Positions 7,498-14,429 of a DNA stretch of 18,597 nt are shown in pieces. The notes beneath the pieces were generated by a model, which saw only the letters and a program-made list of their open reading frames with translations, searched no databases and was not told where the DNA came from. Source of the DNA: Actinomycetes bacterium (GTDB lineage: Bacteria > Actinomycetota > Actinomycetes > Actinomycetales > Microbacteriaceae); contig JAEWKY010000248.1 of the NCBI GenBank assembly GCA_023457615.1, forward strand, positions 1 through 18,597, read 5' to 3'. A program made the position numbers and the translations under genes. Position 1 is the first letter of the stretch; each line of letters opens with the position of its first letter.

Positions 7498-8019
7498 ATG
7501 GCTGCACATCGTTCTGCGGGGCTGTCCGTGAGGTGTGCCCGCTGGGCTGGCGCGGTCCTTGGGTTGAGTGCGCTGGTCGGTTCTCTGACTGCGTGCTCAA
7601 CCCCGGGGACTGCTGAGAGTGAGTCGTTCCCGACCGAGTTCGAGATGTCGAGCGAGCACTCAGCGGCGATCAACGACGGCGACATCTCGGCTGATGAATA
7701 CGAGGCGGGCTTTCGCCGCTATCGGGGCTGCCTTGCAGCAGCCGGGTATGATCTCGTGATCAACGAGGAGTTCAACGACACGATCAGTTACGGCGTTCCT
7801 GCAGCGGCTGTTGAATCAGGAGTCGATCAGGAGTGCTACGAGACTGAATTCTCGAAGATCGACGAAATGTGGCAACTCGCGAGAGAAGATACGTCCTACT
7901 CCGCCCAGGTCCTCAGGGACTGTCTCGTCGCCAACGGCGTGACCCCGGAAGATACGATGGAAGAGCTTGTCGAACAAATCAGGGAATCAGGTATCGCGCT
8001 CGAGTCCTGCGGAGGTTGA
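7498..8019 (+). CDS. Cysteine-containing lipoprotein, possible immunity protein
   Basis: This 173-residue protein has an N-terminal signal ending in the lipobox LTAC, with Cys33 as the predicted lipid-modified residue. The mature part is acidic and carries four further cysteines (78, 113, 142, 171). Two segments resemble each other: YRGCLAAAGYDL at 75-86 and LRDCLVANGVTP at 139-150, suggesting a duplicated small helical unit. I do not recognise a named family. A GTG at 7528 would also give a good lipoprotein signal; neither start has a strong ribosome binding site. It begins 11 bases after the peptide gene's stop, and its 3' end overlaps the adaptor gene. A surface lipoprotein beside a putative bacteriocin could confer immunity or chaperone the peptide; this is inference. 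Confidence 0.7.
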   Translation: MAAHRSAGLSVRCARWAGAVLGLSALVGSLTACSTPGTAESESFPTEFEMSSEHSAAINDGDISADEYEAGFRRYRGCLAAAGYDLVINEEFNDTISYGVPAAAVESGVDQECYETEFSKIDEMWQLAREDTSYSAQVLRDCLVANGVTPEDTMEELVEQIRESGIALESCGG

Positions 8020-9145
8020 TCGCCGCAACGCGGGCCGCCCGCTTCAGGTCTTCGCGCTGGCTCAGGGCTGGAGGCACGTACTCTTCTTGCTCGTCGCGTG
8101 GCTGATACCGATCGTTGTGCTCGCCGTGGGTCTGCCGTTGGCTGATCTTCTCGAACGAGACGCCCTGACGCCAAACGAGCCTACTGAGGTCGAGGTTGGG
8201 AGCCGACAGGACGACCTACGGGCGGCTGTCGTCGTGTCAGTCGGCCTTGGCCGCGCACCTGTGGCGCGTCTGGCCGCGTCGGGAGTCGTGACGTCTGTTG
8301 GTGTCGCGCCTGGATCGGAACTGACGCAAGGCACTGCGCTTGCGAGCGTCGATTATGTCCCGGTCCTGGCCTTCCTCGGTGCCAGCCCATTGGTGCGCGA
8401 CCTGGCACTCGGCGATCGAGGGCCGGACGTCGCGATGCTTGCCGGGTACCTGCGCGACCTTGGCTTCTTGACCGAGGCCTCCGTCGGCGATCGATTTGGC
8501 GCCGCGATGCGCGGAGCGGTGATCGCGTTTCAGAAGTCTCTCGGCGCGACCGCAGACGGCATCTTCCGTGTCTCGTATGTCGTCTTCGTCCCCAGCGAAT
8601 TTGGCCTCGTGACTGAGGTTCCCTATGTCGTGGGGGACACGGTCTCTTCCGGCTCAGTCGCCGCGTCAGGTGTCCCCCGAGCGATCTCCGTGGAGATTGA
8701 TGCTGCGTCGGAGGGGCGGTCGCTGAGCGTATTCGCCGGACGTGATGCGGTCCTGATCGCGGCCGAGGAAAGGCTCGAGATCGGCGACTTCTCTGTCGAG
8801 CTGGAAGCGGCCGACGAGCTCGTCGGCTGGCTCAGCGAGCGCTTCCCCGCGGCGGCAGCTAACCCGGACGCGCAAGGAGTGGTGACTTACGACCGAGTCC
8901 TCGTGGCGCTCAGCGAACCGGAGACGTACGGGACGGTTCCTTCGACGGCGGTCATCGTCGGCGACAAGGAAACGTATTGCGTGGTCCAGTACGTCGACGA
9001 GGAACTGGAGCTTGTGATCGTCGATCAACCCGCTCTCATCGGCTCAGAACTTGGAGTTGTGGGCGTCGATCCCGCGCTGATCGGATCGGTCGTCGTACGA
9101 GATGTGGCGACCGTTCCATCGGAGCTCGTAGACCGTTGCGAATAA
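7967..9145 (+). CDS. Membrane-fusion-type adaptor with peptidoglycan-binding domain
   Basis: Read from TTG 7967 the protein has 392 residues: a short basic N-terminus, one membrane segment (about 36-57), then an external part. Residues 104-128 (SGVVTSVGVAPGSELTQGTAL) and 213-232 (GLVTEVPYVVGDTVSSGS) look like the two halves of a lipoyl/barrel-sandwich domain. Between them, at about 147-200, lies a peptidoglycan-binding fold (LALGDRGPDVAMLAGYLRDL, then AVIAFQKSLGATADGIF). Beta-rich barrel domains follow. This is the adaptor layout of MacA/HlyD proteins with the usual helical hairpin replaced by a cell-wall-binding module, suited to a monoderm. The start is uncertain: the 53-base overlap with the lipoprotein is large and no ideal ribosome binding site precedes TTG. 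The ABC genes downstream support a tripartite transporter. Confidence 0.75.
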   Translation: MSNKSGNQVSRSSPAEVDRRNAGRPLQVFALAQGWRHVLFLLVAWLIPIVVLAVGLPLADLLERDALTPNEPTEVEVGSRQDDLRAAVVVSVGLGRAPVARLAASGVVTSVGVAPGSELTQGTALASVDYVPVLAFLGASPLVRDLALGDRGPDVAMLAGYLRDLGFLTEASVGDRFGAAMRGAVIAFQKSLGATADGIFRVSYVVFVPSEFGLVTEVPYVVGDTVSSGSVAASGVPRAISVEIDAASEGRSLSVFAGRDAVLIAAEERLEIGDFSVELEAADELVGWLSERFPAAAANPDAQGVVTYDRVLVALSEPETYGTVPSTAVIVGDKETYCVVQYVDEELELVIVDQPALIGSELGVVGVDPALIGSVVVRDVATVPSELVDRCE

Positions 9146-9750
9146 CTGTTCATGACGGTGCGGTGCGCTTCGGTGAACGAATAGTTTTCGAAGGCTTCGA
9201 CGCTGAATTCCGTTCGGGCCGGACCACAGCGCTAGTCGGCCCGTCTGGGAGCGGCAAATCCACCTTGTTGGCCGCCATAGCGGGATATCGTCGCCTTGAC
9301 GCTGGCACGGTCACGATCGAGGGCTCTCCGGACGACAAGCCATCCCCGAACAACGTTGCTTGGGTGCCGCAGGGCGCGAACGCGTTGAGCGCTCGTTCCG
9401 TAGTCGACAACGTCATGATCGGCGCGCTAGCCCGGGGTGGTGAGCCTCTGCACGCTCTACAGGTCTCGCTGCACTGGATCGAGGTGGTTGGACTCAAAGA
9501 CATGCACGCGCGACTCGCTCGCGAACTGTCAGGCGGTGAGCTGCAGCGCCTAGCGCTGGCTAGGGCTCTCGCATCGCAGCGACCAGTGATCCTTGCGGAT
9601 GAGCCCTCCGCAAACCTCGATCAGAGGAACACCGAGAACGTTGCACAGCTGTTCGCGTCGCTCAGGTCTGTCACGACGATCATCATCGCGACACATGATC
9701 CGGTGATTGTCGCCAACGTAGACGATGTTGTTGAGATGCGGTCTCGATGA
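9136..9750 (+). CDS. ABC transporter ATP-binding protein
   Basis: This 204-residue ATPase is complete: Walker A GPSGSGKST at 35-43, Q-loop glutamine 79 in WVPQG, signature LSGGE at 131-135, Walker B VILADEP at 151-157 and H-loop His187 in ATHD. The small size and LolD/MacB-like sequence fit ATPases that work with MacB/FtsX-type permeases, including those linked to lactococcin-972 clusters. The TTG at 9136 gives the expected N-terminus (RITVHDGAVRFGERIVF) and overlaps the adaptor stop by 10 bases; GGAG at 9121-9124 may serve as a distant ribosome binding site. The upstream extension of the open frame is arginine-rich shadow sequence. Codons ending in A or T are frequent, unlike the flanking core genes. 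Confidence 0.92.
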   Translation: MRITVHDGAVRFGERIVFEGFDAEFRSGRTTALVGPSGSGKSTLLAAIAGYRRLDAGTVTIEGSPDDKPSPNNVAWVPQGANALSARSVVDNVMIGALARGGEPLHALQVSLHWIEVVGLKDMHARLARELSGGELQRLALARALASQRPVILADEPSANLDQRNTENVAQLFASLRSVTTIIIATHDPVIVANVDDVVEMRSR

Positions 9751-10787
9751 ATGACGGTGAGTGGCGTCTCGGGCTCCTGGCGAGGGAGGCGCGTAAGAAC
9801 ATCACGGCGCAAGGTAGTCGCGTGTTGATCGCGCTTACCGTCGGTCTTTTCGTTGCTTCGTCCGCGGCCGCGTTCTCGGCTTGGGAGTCGGCGAATTTCA
9901 GCGATCAACTCGATGACCTTGCGGCGCGTGGTCGAAACGTCGTTCTGATCTCTAGCTCCGTTTCTGAGACACCGGCTGCCATGACAAGAGCGAGTTGCGA
10001 GGGCCTGTCGCAACTCGGCCACGTCGAACGTGCAGGGGGGATAGTTGCAACAGGACGCTCTGAGGTCATTCCCTTCGGAGGCGGCATCCCGACGTTCCGG
10101 GTCAGCTCGACCCTGGTCCCCGCCATCTCGTCTTACGATGCCGTCCTTGGGTCCGCCCTAGCAGCGCAGGCAGCTGGGTCAACGACGACGATCCGAGTCG
10201 ACGGAATCGTTGCGCATGCAGTGTTCGCACCCGAGCAACCGCCGGGAGTGGACCTGAACTCAGGGCTTCTCTTGCCGGCGACGGTTGAGGATCGAGACGT
10301 GCGACTTTGCGTAGTCGTCCTCGATGATCTCGCAACTGCGTCAATCGTCGTGCCGAGTCTCGTCGCGTCTTTGGACTCTTCGGGGCCCCCCTTGGCGGCC
10401 GTGTCTGCGCTGCGTGAGTCGAGCGACCCGATCTCGACCTATCTGCAACGTTTCTCGCGGCACTGGCCGCTGCTTTCGGGGGCAGTGATCGGTTTGTTGC
10501 TCGGTCTCGTAACGCTTGGCCGCACTTCAGAGCTGTCCGCCTACCTTCTGTCGGGAACGTCTCGAGCCTCGTTCCGCGAGCTCCTGATCTTCGAGGCTGC
10601 CTATGTCTCGGGTCTCTGCGCGATGGCCGCCACTGCGACGGGTCTGGTCTTCAACATCGCTGGGGACCACGTGCTGGTCACGGCCGCCCGAGGGCTCCAG
10701 GTTGGCGCGGTTGCTCTCTTGACGACGTTGGCGGTTACGCTCAGCATTGCGAATCGGCGGCCGTCCGATCTCGCCAAGGATCGCTGA
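9747..10787 (+). CDS. MacB/FtsX-like ABC transporter permease
   Basis: This 346-residue protein has the MacB/FtsX topology. One membrane segment (about 25-45) is followed by an external domain of about 190 residues, then three membrane segments (about 240-258, 281-303, 316-335). The loop between the second and third (RTSELSAYLLSGTSRASFRELLIFE in its central part) matches the Glu-Gly-Ser-Arg-type coupling region of FtsX domains. ATG 9747 overlaps the ATPase stop in an ATGA arrangement, indicating translational coupling. With the ATPase and the adaptor it should form a mechanotransmission-type transporter that moves substrate from the outer face of the membrane or acts on the cell wall, rather than a classical importer. 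Likely roles are peptide export, lipoprotein release or self-resistance. No gene follows on this strand before the terminator at 11123. Confidence 0.85.
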   Translation: MNDGEWRLGLLAREARKNITAQGSRVLIALTVGLFVASSAAAFSAWESANFSDQLDDLAARGRNVVLISSSVSETPAAMTRASCEGLSQLGHVERAGGIVATGRSEVIPFGGGIPTFRVSSTLVPAISSYDAVLGSALAAQAAGSTTTIRVDGIVAHAVFAPEQPPGVDLNSGLLLPATVEDRDVRLCVVVLDDLATASIVVPSLVASLDSSGPPLAAVSALRESSDPISTYLQRFSRHWPLLSGAVIGLLLGLVTLGRTSELSAYLLSGTSRASFRELLIFEAAYVSGLCAMAATATGLVFNIAGDHVLVTAARGLQVGAVALLTTLAVTLSIANRRPSDLAKDR

Positions 10788-10895
10788 CTTGCGCGACTGC
10801 AGCGTCCGAACGTCGCAACGTGGGGCGGTGGACGAGGCTTCGCTAGGGGCGACGTCGTGGCCCTTGGCGAGTGACAGCGACCGACCAGGCGAGTC

Positions 10896-11108
10896 TCAGT
10901 TCAACGCCTCGAGGATCTCGACGGAGCCGTGATCCAACTCGGTCCTTCCGTGACCGGTGGTCAGCGGCTGTCGCCGCCGACGCACGACGTCGCGGACGTC
11001 GACGGTCGATTCGGTCGGTTCGTCGTTCGCAAGCCCTAGACGGTCGCGGAGGTGGCCGGGCTGGGCGGGAGTCTTCTCGAGGCCGCGAAGGTTTGAATAG
11101 CGTCCTAC
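10896..11108 (-). pseudogene. Possible C-terminal remnant of an unidentified gene
   Basis: A minus-strand frame of about 70 codons ends at a TGA (10898 to 10896) and reads a balanced protein-like sequence ending HGSVEILEALN. Most codons end in G or C, as expected for real coding in this DNA. No plausible start codon lies inside the segment; the first in-frame ATG (11156) would require translating through the hairpin at 11123-11150. I do not recognise the family. It may be the tail of a gene truncated at the island boundary. The rest of the gap 10788-11122 shows nothing convincing, and a weak imperfect hairpin near 10790-10819 is not a good terminator. Confidence 0.3.
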
Positions 11109-11122
11109 GACGTCAACGGACG

Positions 11123-11150
11123 AAGGCCCCGGTCGACAGACCGGGGCCTT
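11123..11150. terminator. Strong GC hairpin at right edge of the island
   Basis: A perfect 12-bp stem (11123-11134 with 11139-11150) has loop GACA and is symmetric enough to work on both strands. It shares the core CCCCGGTC-N4-GACCGGGG and an upstream CAACG with the terminator after the tRNA. It may originally belong to the tRNA or another stable RNA unit. Confidence 0.7.
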
Positions 11151-11183
11151 CTGCATTCCCGCCCCGTGTGGTCGAGTGGACGC

Positions 11184-11930
11184 ATGGACATCGCCGGAAC
11201 CACAGCTCTCGTCACGGGCGTCTCGTCGGGCCTCGGCGCTGCGACGGCCGAGCGCCTCGTCGCCCGCGGCGCGCGGGTGCTCGGCCTCGACCTGAGGGTG
11301 CCCGACACCGCGACGGAGGGCATCCGGTACGTCGCCGCGGACGTCGCGTCCGCCGAGGGCGTCGAGGCCGCCCTCGCGACGCTGACCGTCGACGCCCCGC
11401 CGCTGCGCATCGCCGTGAACTGCGCCGGCGTCGCCCCGGCCGAGCGGCTGCTGTCGTCGAAGGGCGTGCACGAGCTCGACGTGTTCCGGCGCGCGATCGA
11501 GGTCAACCTCGTCGGCACGTTCAACGTGCTGCGACTCGCCGCCGCGGCGATGGCGGCTCACGAGCCCGATGCCGAGGGCAACCGTGGCGTGGTCGTCAAC
11601 ACGGCCTCCGTCGCGGCGTTCGAGGGCCAGATCGGCCAGGTCGCCTACGCCGCGTCGAAGGCGGGCGTCGCCGGGATGACGCTGCCGGCCGCGCGCGACC
11701 TCGCCCGCCACGGCATCCGGGTCGTGACGATCGCGCCCGGCATCGTCGACACCCCGATGCTCGCGGGACTCGGCGACGAGGTGCGCGACTCGCTCGCGGC
11801 GGTCGTGCCGTTCCCGCACCGGCTCGCGCGCCCCGAGGAGTTCGCGCGGCTCGTCGAGACCGTCATCGGGCACGACTACCTCAACGGCGAGACGATCCGC
11901 CTCGATGGCGCGCTCCGGATGCAGCCTTAG
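11184..11930 (+). CDS. Short-chain dehydrogenase, 3-hydroxyacyl-CoA dehydrogenase type 2 (HSD10)-like
   Basis: This 248-residue classical SDR has TGVSSGLG at 11-18 for NAD binding, Asn79 in NCAG, and the catalytic triad Ser142, Tyr155 and Lys159 in the [20 protein letters not shown] block. That block and the following [17 protein letters not shown] are nearly diagnostic of HSD10-type enzymes, which oxidise short or branched 3-hydroxyacyl-CoA in beta-oxidation and isoleucine degradation. The start at ATG 11184 gives the standard N-terminus; only a weak GAGTGG lies upstream. Its stop overlaps the stop of the convergent thioesterase-like gene. The return to strongly G/C-ending codons marks re-entry into the core genome. 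Confidence 0.88.
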   Translation: MDIAGTTALVTGVSSGLGAATAERLVARGARVLGLDLRVPDTATEGIRYVAADVASAEGVEAALATLTVDAPPLRIAVNCAGVAPAERLLSSKGVHELDVFRRAIEVNLVGTFNVLRLAAAAMAAHEPDAEGNRGVVVNTASVAAFEGQIGQVAYAASKAGVAGMTLPAARDLARHGIRVVTIAPGIVDTPMLAGLGDEVRDSLAAVVPFPHRLARPEEFARLVETVIGHDYLNGETIRLDGALRMQP

Positions 11931-12352
11931 GGGGCGAAGCCGCGCAGGAAGTCCCGCTCGTCCGTCGTGAGCCGTCGCACCGAGCCCGTCTCGCGGTCGA
12001 CGAGGGCGACCTTCGCCGTCGCGGTCGCGTACGGCCGGGCCGCGTCCTCCGACCGCACCTCGAACTCGATCGTGAGGTCGGCCCCGCCGAGGCGCGGAAC
12101 CGTGATCGCGATCGGGACGGGACGTTCCGAGTAGTCGAGCACCCGCAGATACCGGATGCCCACCTCGCTCACGAGGGACAGCGTCGCCTCGCCGGGCACG
12201 AGCGGCGGCAGGGCGCTGCCCGGTCCCCAGAGCGCGCGCGCCCGGGCCTCCTCGAGCAGTCGCGCGACGGCGACGCTGTTGACGTGGCCGTAGGAGTCCT
12301 GATCGCCCCAGCGCAGGGCGACCTCGACGATGCGCGCGCTCACGGCATCCAT
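11927..12352 (-). CDS. Acyl-CoA thioesterase (4HBT hotdog-fold) family protein
   Basis: This 141-residue protein matches the single-hotdog 4-hydroxybenzoyl-CoA thioesterase/YbgC type. Residues 15-25 ([11 protein letters not shown]) contain the family's conserved Asp17 and GHVN signature. [10 protein letters not shown] follows, and the beta strands SEVGIRYLR and LTIEFEVR complete the fold. The probable reaction is hydrolysis of an acyl-CoA; substrate unknown. The start ATG 12352 gives a normal length. Another in-frame ATG at 12379 would overlap the divergent transporter's start codon. The gene is convergent with the HSD10-like gene, and both may belong to acyl-CoA metabolism, although they are on opposite strands. 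Confidence 0.82.
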   Translation of the reverse strand: MDAVSARIVEVALRWGDQDSYGHVNSVAVARLLEEARARALWGPGSALPPLVPGEATLSLVSEVGIRYLRVLDYSERPVPIAITVPRLGGADLTIEFEVRSEDAARPYATATAKVALVDRETGSVRRLTTDERDFLRGFAP

Positions 12353-12361
12353 CTTGTCGCC

Positions 12362-12367
12362 TAGGTT
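12362..12367 (+). promoter_or_regulatory. -10 box TAGGTT upstream of the EamA transporter
   Basis: TAGGTT ends 10 bases before ATG 12378, so the transcript would be leaderless or have a leader of only a few bases. No Shine-Dalgarno is present between them. Confidence 0.4.
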
Positions 12368-12377
12368 GGTGCTCGCC

Positions 12378-13337
12378 ATGCAGATCACCTCCCGGGTCGC
12401 CCTTCCCCGGATCACCCGGTACGAGCTCGCCCTCGTCGGCGTCACGATGATCTGGGGTGCGACGTTCCTCGTCGTGCACCTCGCGGTGACGACCTCGGGC
12501 CCGTGGTTCTTCGTCGGGGTGCGCTTCGCGATCGCGGGCCTGCTGCTCGCGATCGTCTCCGCGCGCCTGCTGCGCGGGATCACCCGGCTCGAGCTGCTCG
12601 CGGGCGCGAGCATCGGCCTGCCGCTCATGCTCGGCTACGGTCTGCAGACCGTCGGGCTGCAGACGATCGAGAGCAGCACGTCGGCGTTCATCACGGCGTT
12701 CTACGTGCCGCTCGTCCCGCTGCTGCAGTGGGTCGCGTTCCGGCGGGCGCCGCGACTCGCCGCGTGGCTCGGGATCGCGGCGGCCTTCGTCGGCCTCCTG
12801 CTGCTCGCCGCGCCCGAGCCGGGCGGATTCTCGTTCGGGTTCGGCGAGATCGTGACCCTCGTCAGCACGGTCGCGATCGCCGCCGAGGTCGTGCTTATCA
12901 GCGTGTTCGCGCCGCGGGTCGACGCGCGCCGCGTGACCGTCGTGCAGCTGCTCGCGGCCTCCCTCTTCGCCTTCGTCGCGATGCCCCTGACCGGTGAGGC
13001 GATCCCCGCGTTCTCGGGGGTGTGGCTCGCCGCGGCCGTCGGCATGGGGGTCGCGAGCGCGCTCATCCAGCTCACGATGAACTGGGCGCAGCGGCACGTG
13101 TCGGCGACCCGGGCGACCGTGATCTACGCGGCGGAGCCGGTCTGGGCCGGCGTCGTCGGCCGCATCGCGGGGGAGCGGCTGCCGGCCCTCGCCTTCGTCG
13201 GCGCCGCGCTCGTCGTGCTCGGTGTGCTGCTCAGCGAGCTGCGGCTGCGCCGTCGGACCGAGGCGACGGGAGCACCGGGCTCAGCCGCCGACGCGCCCCC
13301 GGAGGACGAGCCGCTCGATCGCATCCCCGAGCCATGA
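12378..13337 (+). CDS. EamA/DMT-family transporter
   Basis: This 319-residue protein has about ten hydrophobic helices in two homologous halves, as in the drug/metabolite transporter superfamily. The first half begins with LALVGVTMIWGATFLVVHLAV and contains GPWFFVGVRFAIAGLLLA. The second ends with the conserved ATVIYAAEPVWAGVVGRIAGE motif and a final helix LAFVGAALVVLGVLLSEL. EamA proteins export amino acids, metabolites or drugs; the substrate is not predictable. A cytoplasmic tail follows after about residue 285. Its last 19 codons, stop included, overlap the convergent TetR gene by 57 bases, so the tail is constrained by both frames. The start at 12378 fits the TAGGTT promoter. Confidence 0.88.
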   Translation: MQITSRVALPRITRYELALVGVTMIWGATFLVVHLAVTTSGPWFFVGVRFAIAGLLLAIVSARLLRGITRLELLAGASIGLPLMLGYGLQTVGLQTIESSTSAFITAFYVPLVPLLQWVAFRRAPRLAAWLGIAAAFVGLLLLAAPEPGGFSFGFGEIVTLVSTVAIAAEVVLISVFAPRVDARRVTVVQLLAASLFAFVAMPLTGEAIPAFSGVWLAAAVGMGVASALIQLTMNWAQRHVSATRATVIYAAEPVWAGVVGRIAGERLPALAFVGAALVVLGVLLSELRLRRRTEATGAPGSAADAPPEDEPLDRIPEP

Positions 13338-13922
13338 CCGGTACCGCTCGTCGTCCCATCCCCGTTCCCGGGTGAAGAAGCGGTACGTATCGGGCGAGAC
13401 GAGGTGGGTGAGCACGTCGGTGCTCGCCTCCGGGTCGGCGTCCTCCGGCAGCAGCCCGCGATCGCGGCACCAGGCGATCGCCATCCCGACGTCGCGGTGG
13501 CGACGCTCGTTGAGGTCGGCGACGAGCACCGCCACGCTCGCGTCGGTCTCGGCCGCGACGTAGAGCGCGCGGCTGAGGTCGGCCGTGCGTGCGTTCGCCT
13601 CGGCGAGGAAGTCGAGGTAGGCCGGCAGCGCCTCCCGCGGTGGCAGCTGCATGATCGCCGCCACCGCGGGGCGCTCGTAGAGCGGGTGGGTGCCCTCGTC
13701 GCCGGCGAGCGCGATCTCGAAGGACGCCATGAGCAGCGCGCTCTTGGGTCCCGCGAGGTGCACGCTCTGCGCGGAGACGCCGGCCTCCTTCGCGATGGCG
13801 GCCATCGTCGTGCCCGCGTAGCCGTCGCGGCCGAACAGGGTCGACGCGGCGGCGAGGATGCGGCGCCGCGTCTGCGCGGTCGACTCCTCGCGGAGCGGCG
13901 AGGAGTACCGGCGCGTCGCCAT
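13281..13922 (-). CDS. TetR/AcrR family transcriptional regulator
   Basis: This 213-residue protein has a TetR helix-turn-helix at about residues 18-65 (TRRRILAAASTLFGRDGY, then TTMAAIAKEAGVSAQSVHLAGPKSALL), followed by a helical ligand-binding domain that gives no ligand clue. The usual 'Y.YF..K' of the recognition helix is replaced by VHLAGPK, a common variant. It starts at ATG 13922 with a leaderless -10 box overlapping the stop of the upstream membrane-protein gene. It overlaps the EamA gene tail to tail. It could control the BphX-like gene upstream or the EamA transporter, but no palindrome links them clearly. Confidence 0.88.
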   Translation of the reverse strand: MATRRYSSPLREESTAQTRRRILAAASTLFGRDGYAGTTMAAIAKEAGVSAQSVHLAGPKSALLMASFEIALAGDEGTHPLYERPAVAAIMQLPPREALPAYLDFLAEANARTADLSRALYVAAETDASVAVLVADLNERRHRDVGMAIAWCRDRGLLPEDADPEASTDVLTHLVSPDTYRFFTRERGWDDERYRSWLGDAIERLVLRGRVGG

Positions 13923-13928
13923 GCGGCG

Positions 13929-13934
13929 AGCCTA
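13929..13934 (-). promoter_or_regulatory. Leaderless -10 box TAGGCT for the TetR gene
   Basis: On the minus strand TAGGCT is followed by six bases and ATG 13922. The first three bases are also the TAG stop codon of the upstream membrane-protein gene. Confidence 0.5.
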
Positions 13935-14366
13935 GGCGGTCGCCGCCTCCGCGCGTGACGCCTCCGCGCGCGACGCGGCACGCAGCGCCAGCAGCCCGGT
14001 GACGATGATCGCGGTGTGGAGCGCGATGAACACGAGCATGCCGGCCAGCGGGTACCCGGCGGCGATCATGTAGACGTCGTCGAGGATGCCGCGGATGGCC
14101 GAGAGCGCGAGGGTGAACCAGGCGAGGATGCGGTGCTGCGCGGGTCGGAACGAGGCGACGATGAGGAACGCGCCGAGGATCAGCAGGTCGAGTCCGAACA
14201 GCATCGTGAAGTCGAGGAACCCGCGGTAGGCGGTGCCTCCGATCGGCGCGTCCCAGCCGGGCACGCTGAGCTCGAGGCGCGGGGCGTTGAGGAACGGGAG
14301 CCACATGGCTCCGAGGACGAGGTTGACGACGCCGACGACGCGGAACCACCAGGTGAGGAATGTCAT
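13932..14366 (-). CDS. Four-helix membrane protein, BphX-like
   Basis: This 144-residue protein has four predicted membrane helices: about 8-25, 51-71, 78-96 and 103-126. It begins MTFLTWWFRVVGVVNLVLG and includes the loop GTAYRGFLDFTMLFGLDLL. The layout and N-terminal WW-R-VG-NL motif resemble the BphX-like family as I remember it; the function of that family is not established. The C-terminus has a short SRAEASRAEA repeat. ATG 14366 follows an A/T-rich promoter region shared with the divergent glycosyltransferase. Co-regulation with that gene is plausible. The downstream TetR gene starts 10 bases beyond the stop. Confidence 0.65.
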   Translation of the reverse strand: MTFLTWWFRVVGVVNLVLGAMWLPFLNAPRLELSVPGWDAPIGGTAYRGFLDFTMLFGLDLLILGAFLIVASFRPAQHRILAWFTLALSAIRGILDDVYMIAAGYPLAGMLVFIALHTAIIVTGLLALRAASRAEASRAEAATA

Positions 14367-14373
14367 GCCCCGC

Positions 14374-14427
14374 AGTCTGTATTCATTAGAGTCACATGTC
14401 AACCAATAGATATGTGCTACAAAGTAG
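14374..14427. promoter_or_regulatory. Divergent promoter/operator region between BphX-like and glycosyltransferase genes
   Basis: This roughly 54-base stretch is sharply A/T-rich for this DNA. On the minus strand a perfect TTGACA (14402 to 14397) precedes a weaker TACAGA 15 bases on, driving the BphX-like gene. On the plus strand TACAAA at 14418-14423 is six bases before GTG 14430, consistent with leaderless transcription. CTAC-AAA-GTAG (14417-14427) is a perfect dyad covering that -10. CACAT-N14-ATGTG (14393-14416) is a second dyad covering the minus-strand -35. Both look like repressor sites; the regulator is not identified. Confidence 0.5.
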
Positions 14428-14429
14428 AC

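Noticed and set aside
11087..11110. A duplicated tRNA 3' end (attR) at the island's right edge
   Set aside because: GGTTTGAATAGCGTCC is only loosely similar to the T-arm sequence GGTTCAAATCCTGTCC and cannot be counted as a repeat of the tRNA end.
10896..13097. A 733-codon minus-strand ORF
   Set aside because: Apart from its last 70 codons it is shadow sequence opposite the SDR and EamA genes, and it conflicts with the thioesterase frame.
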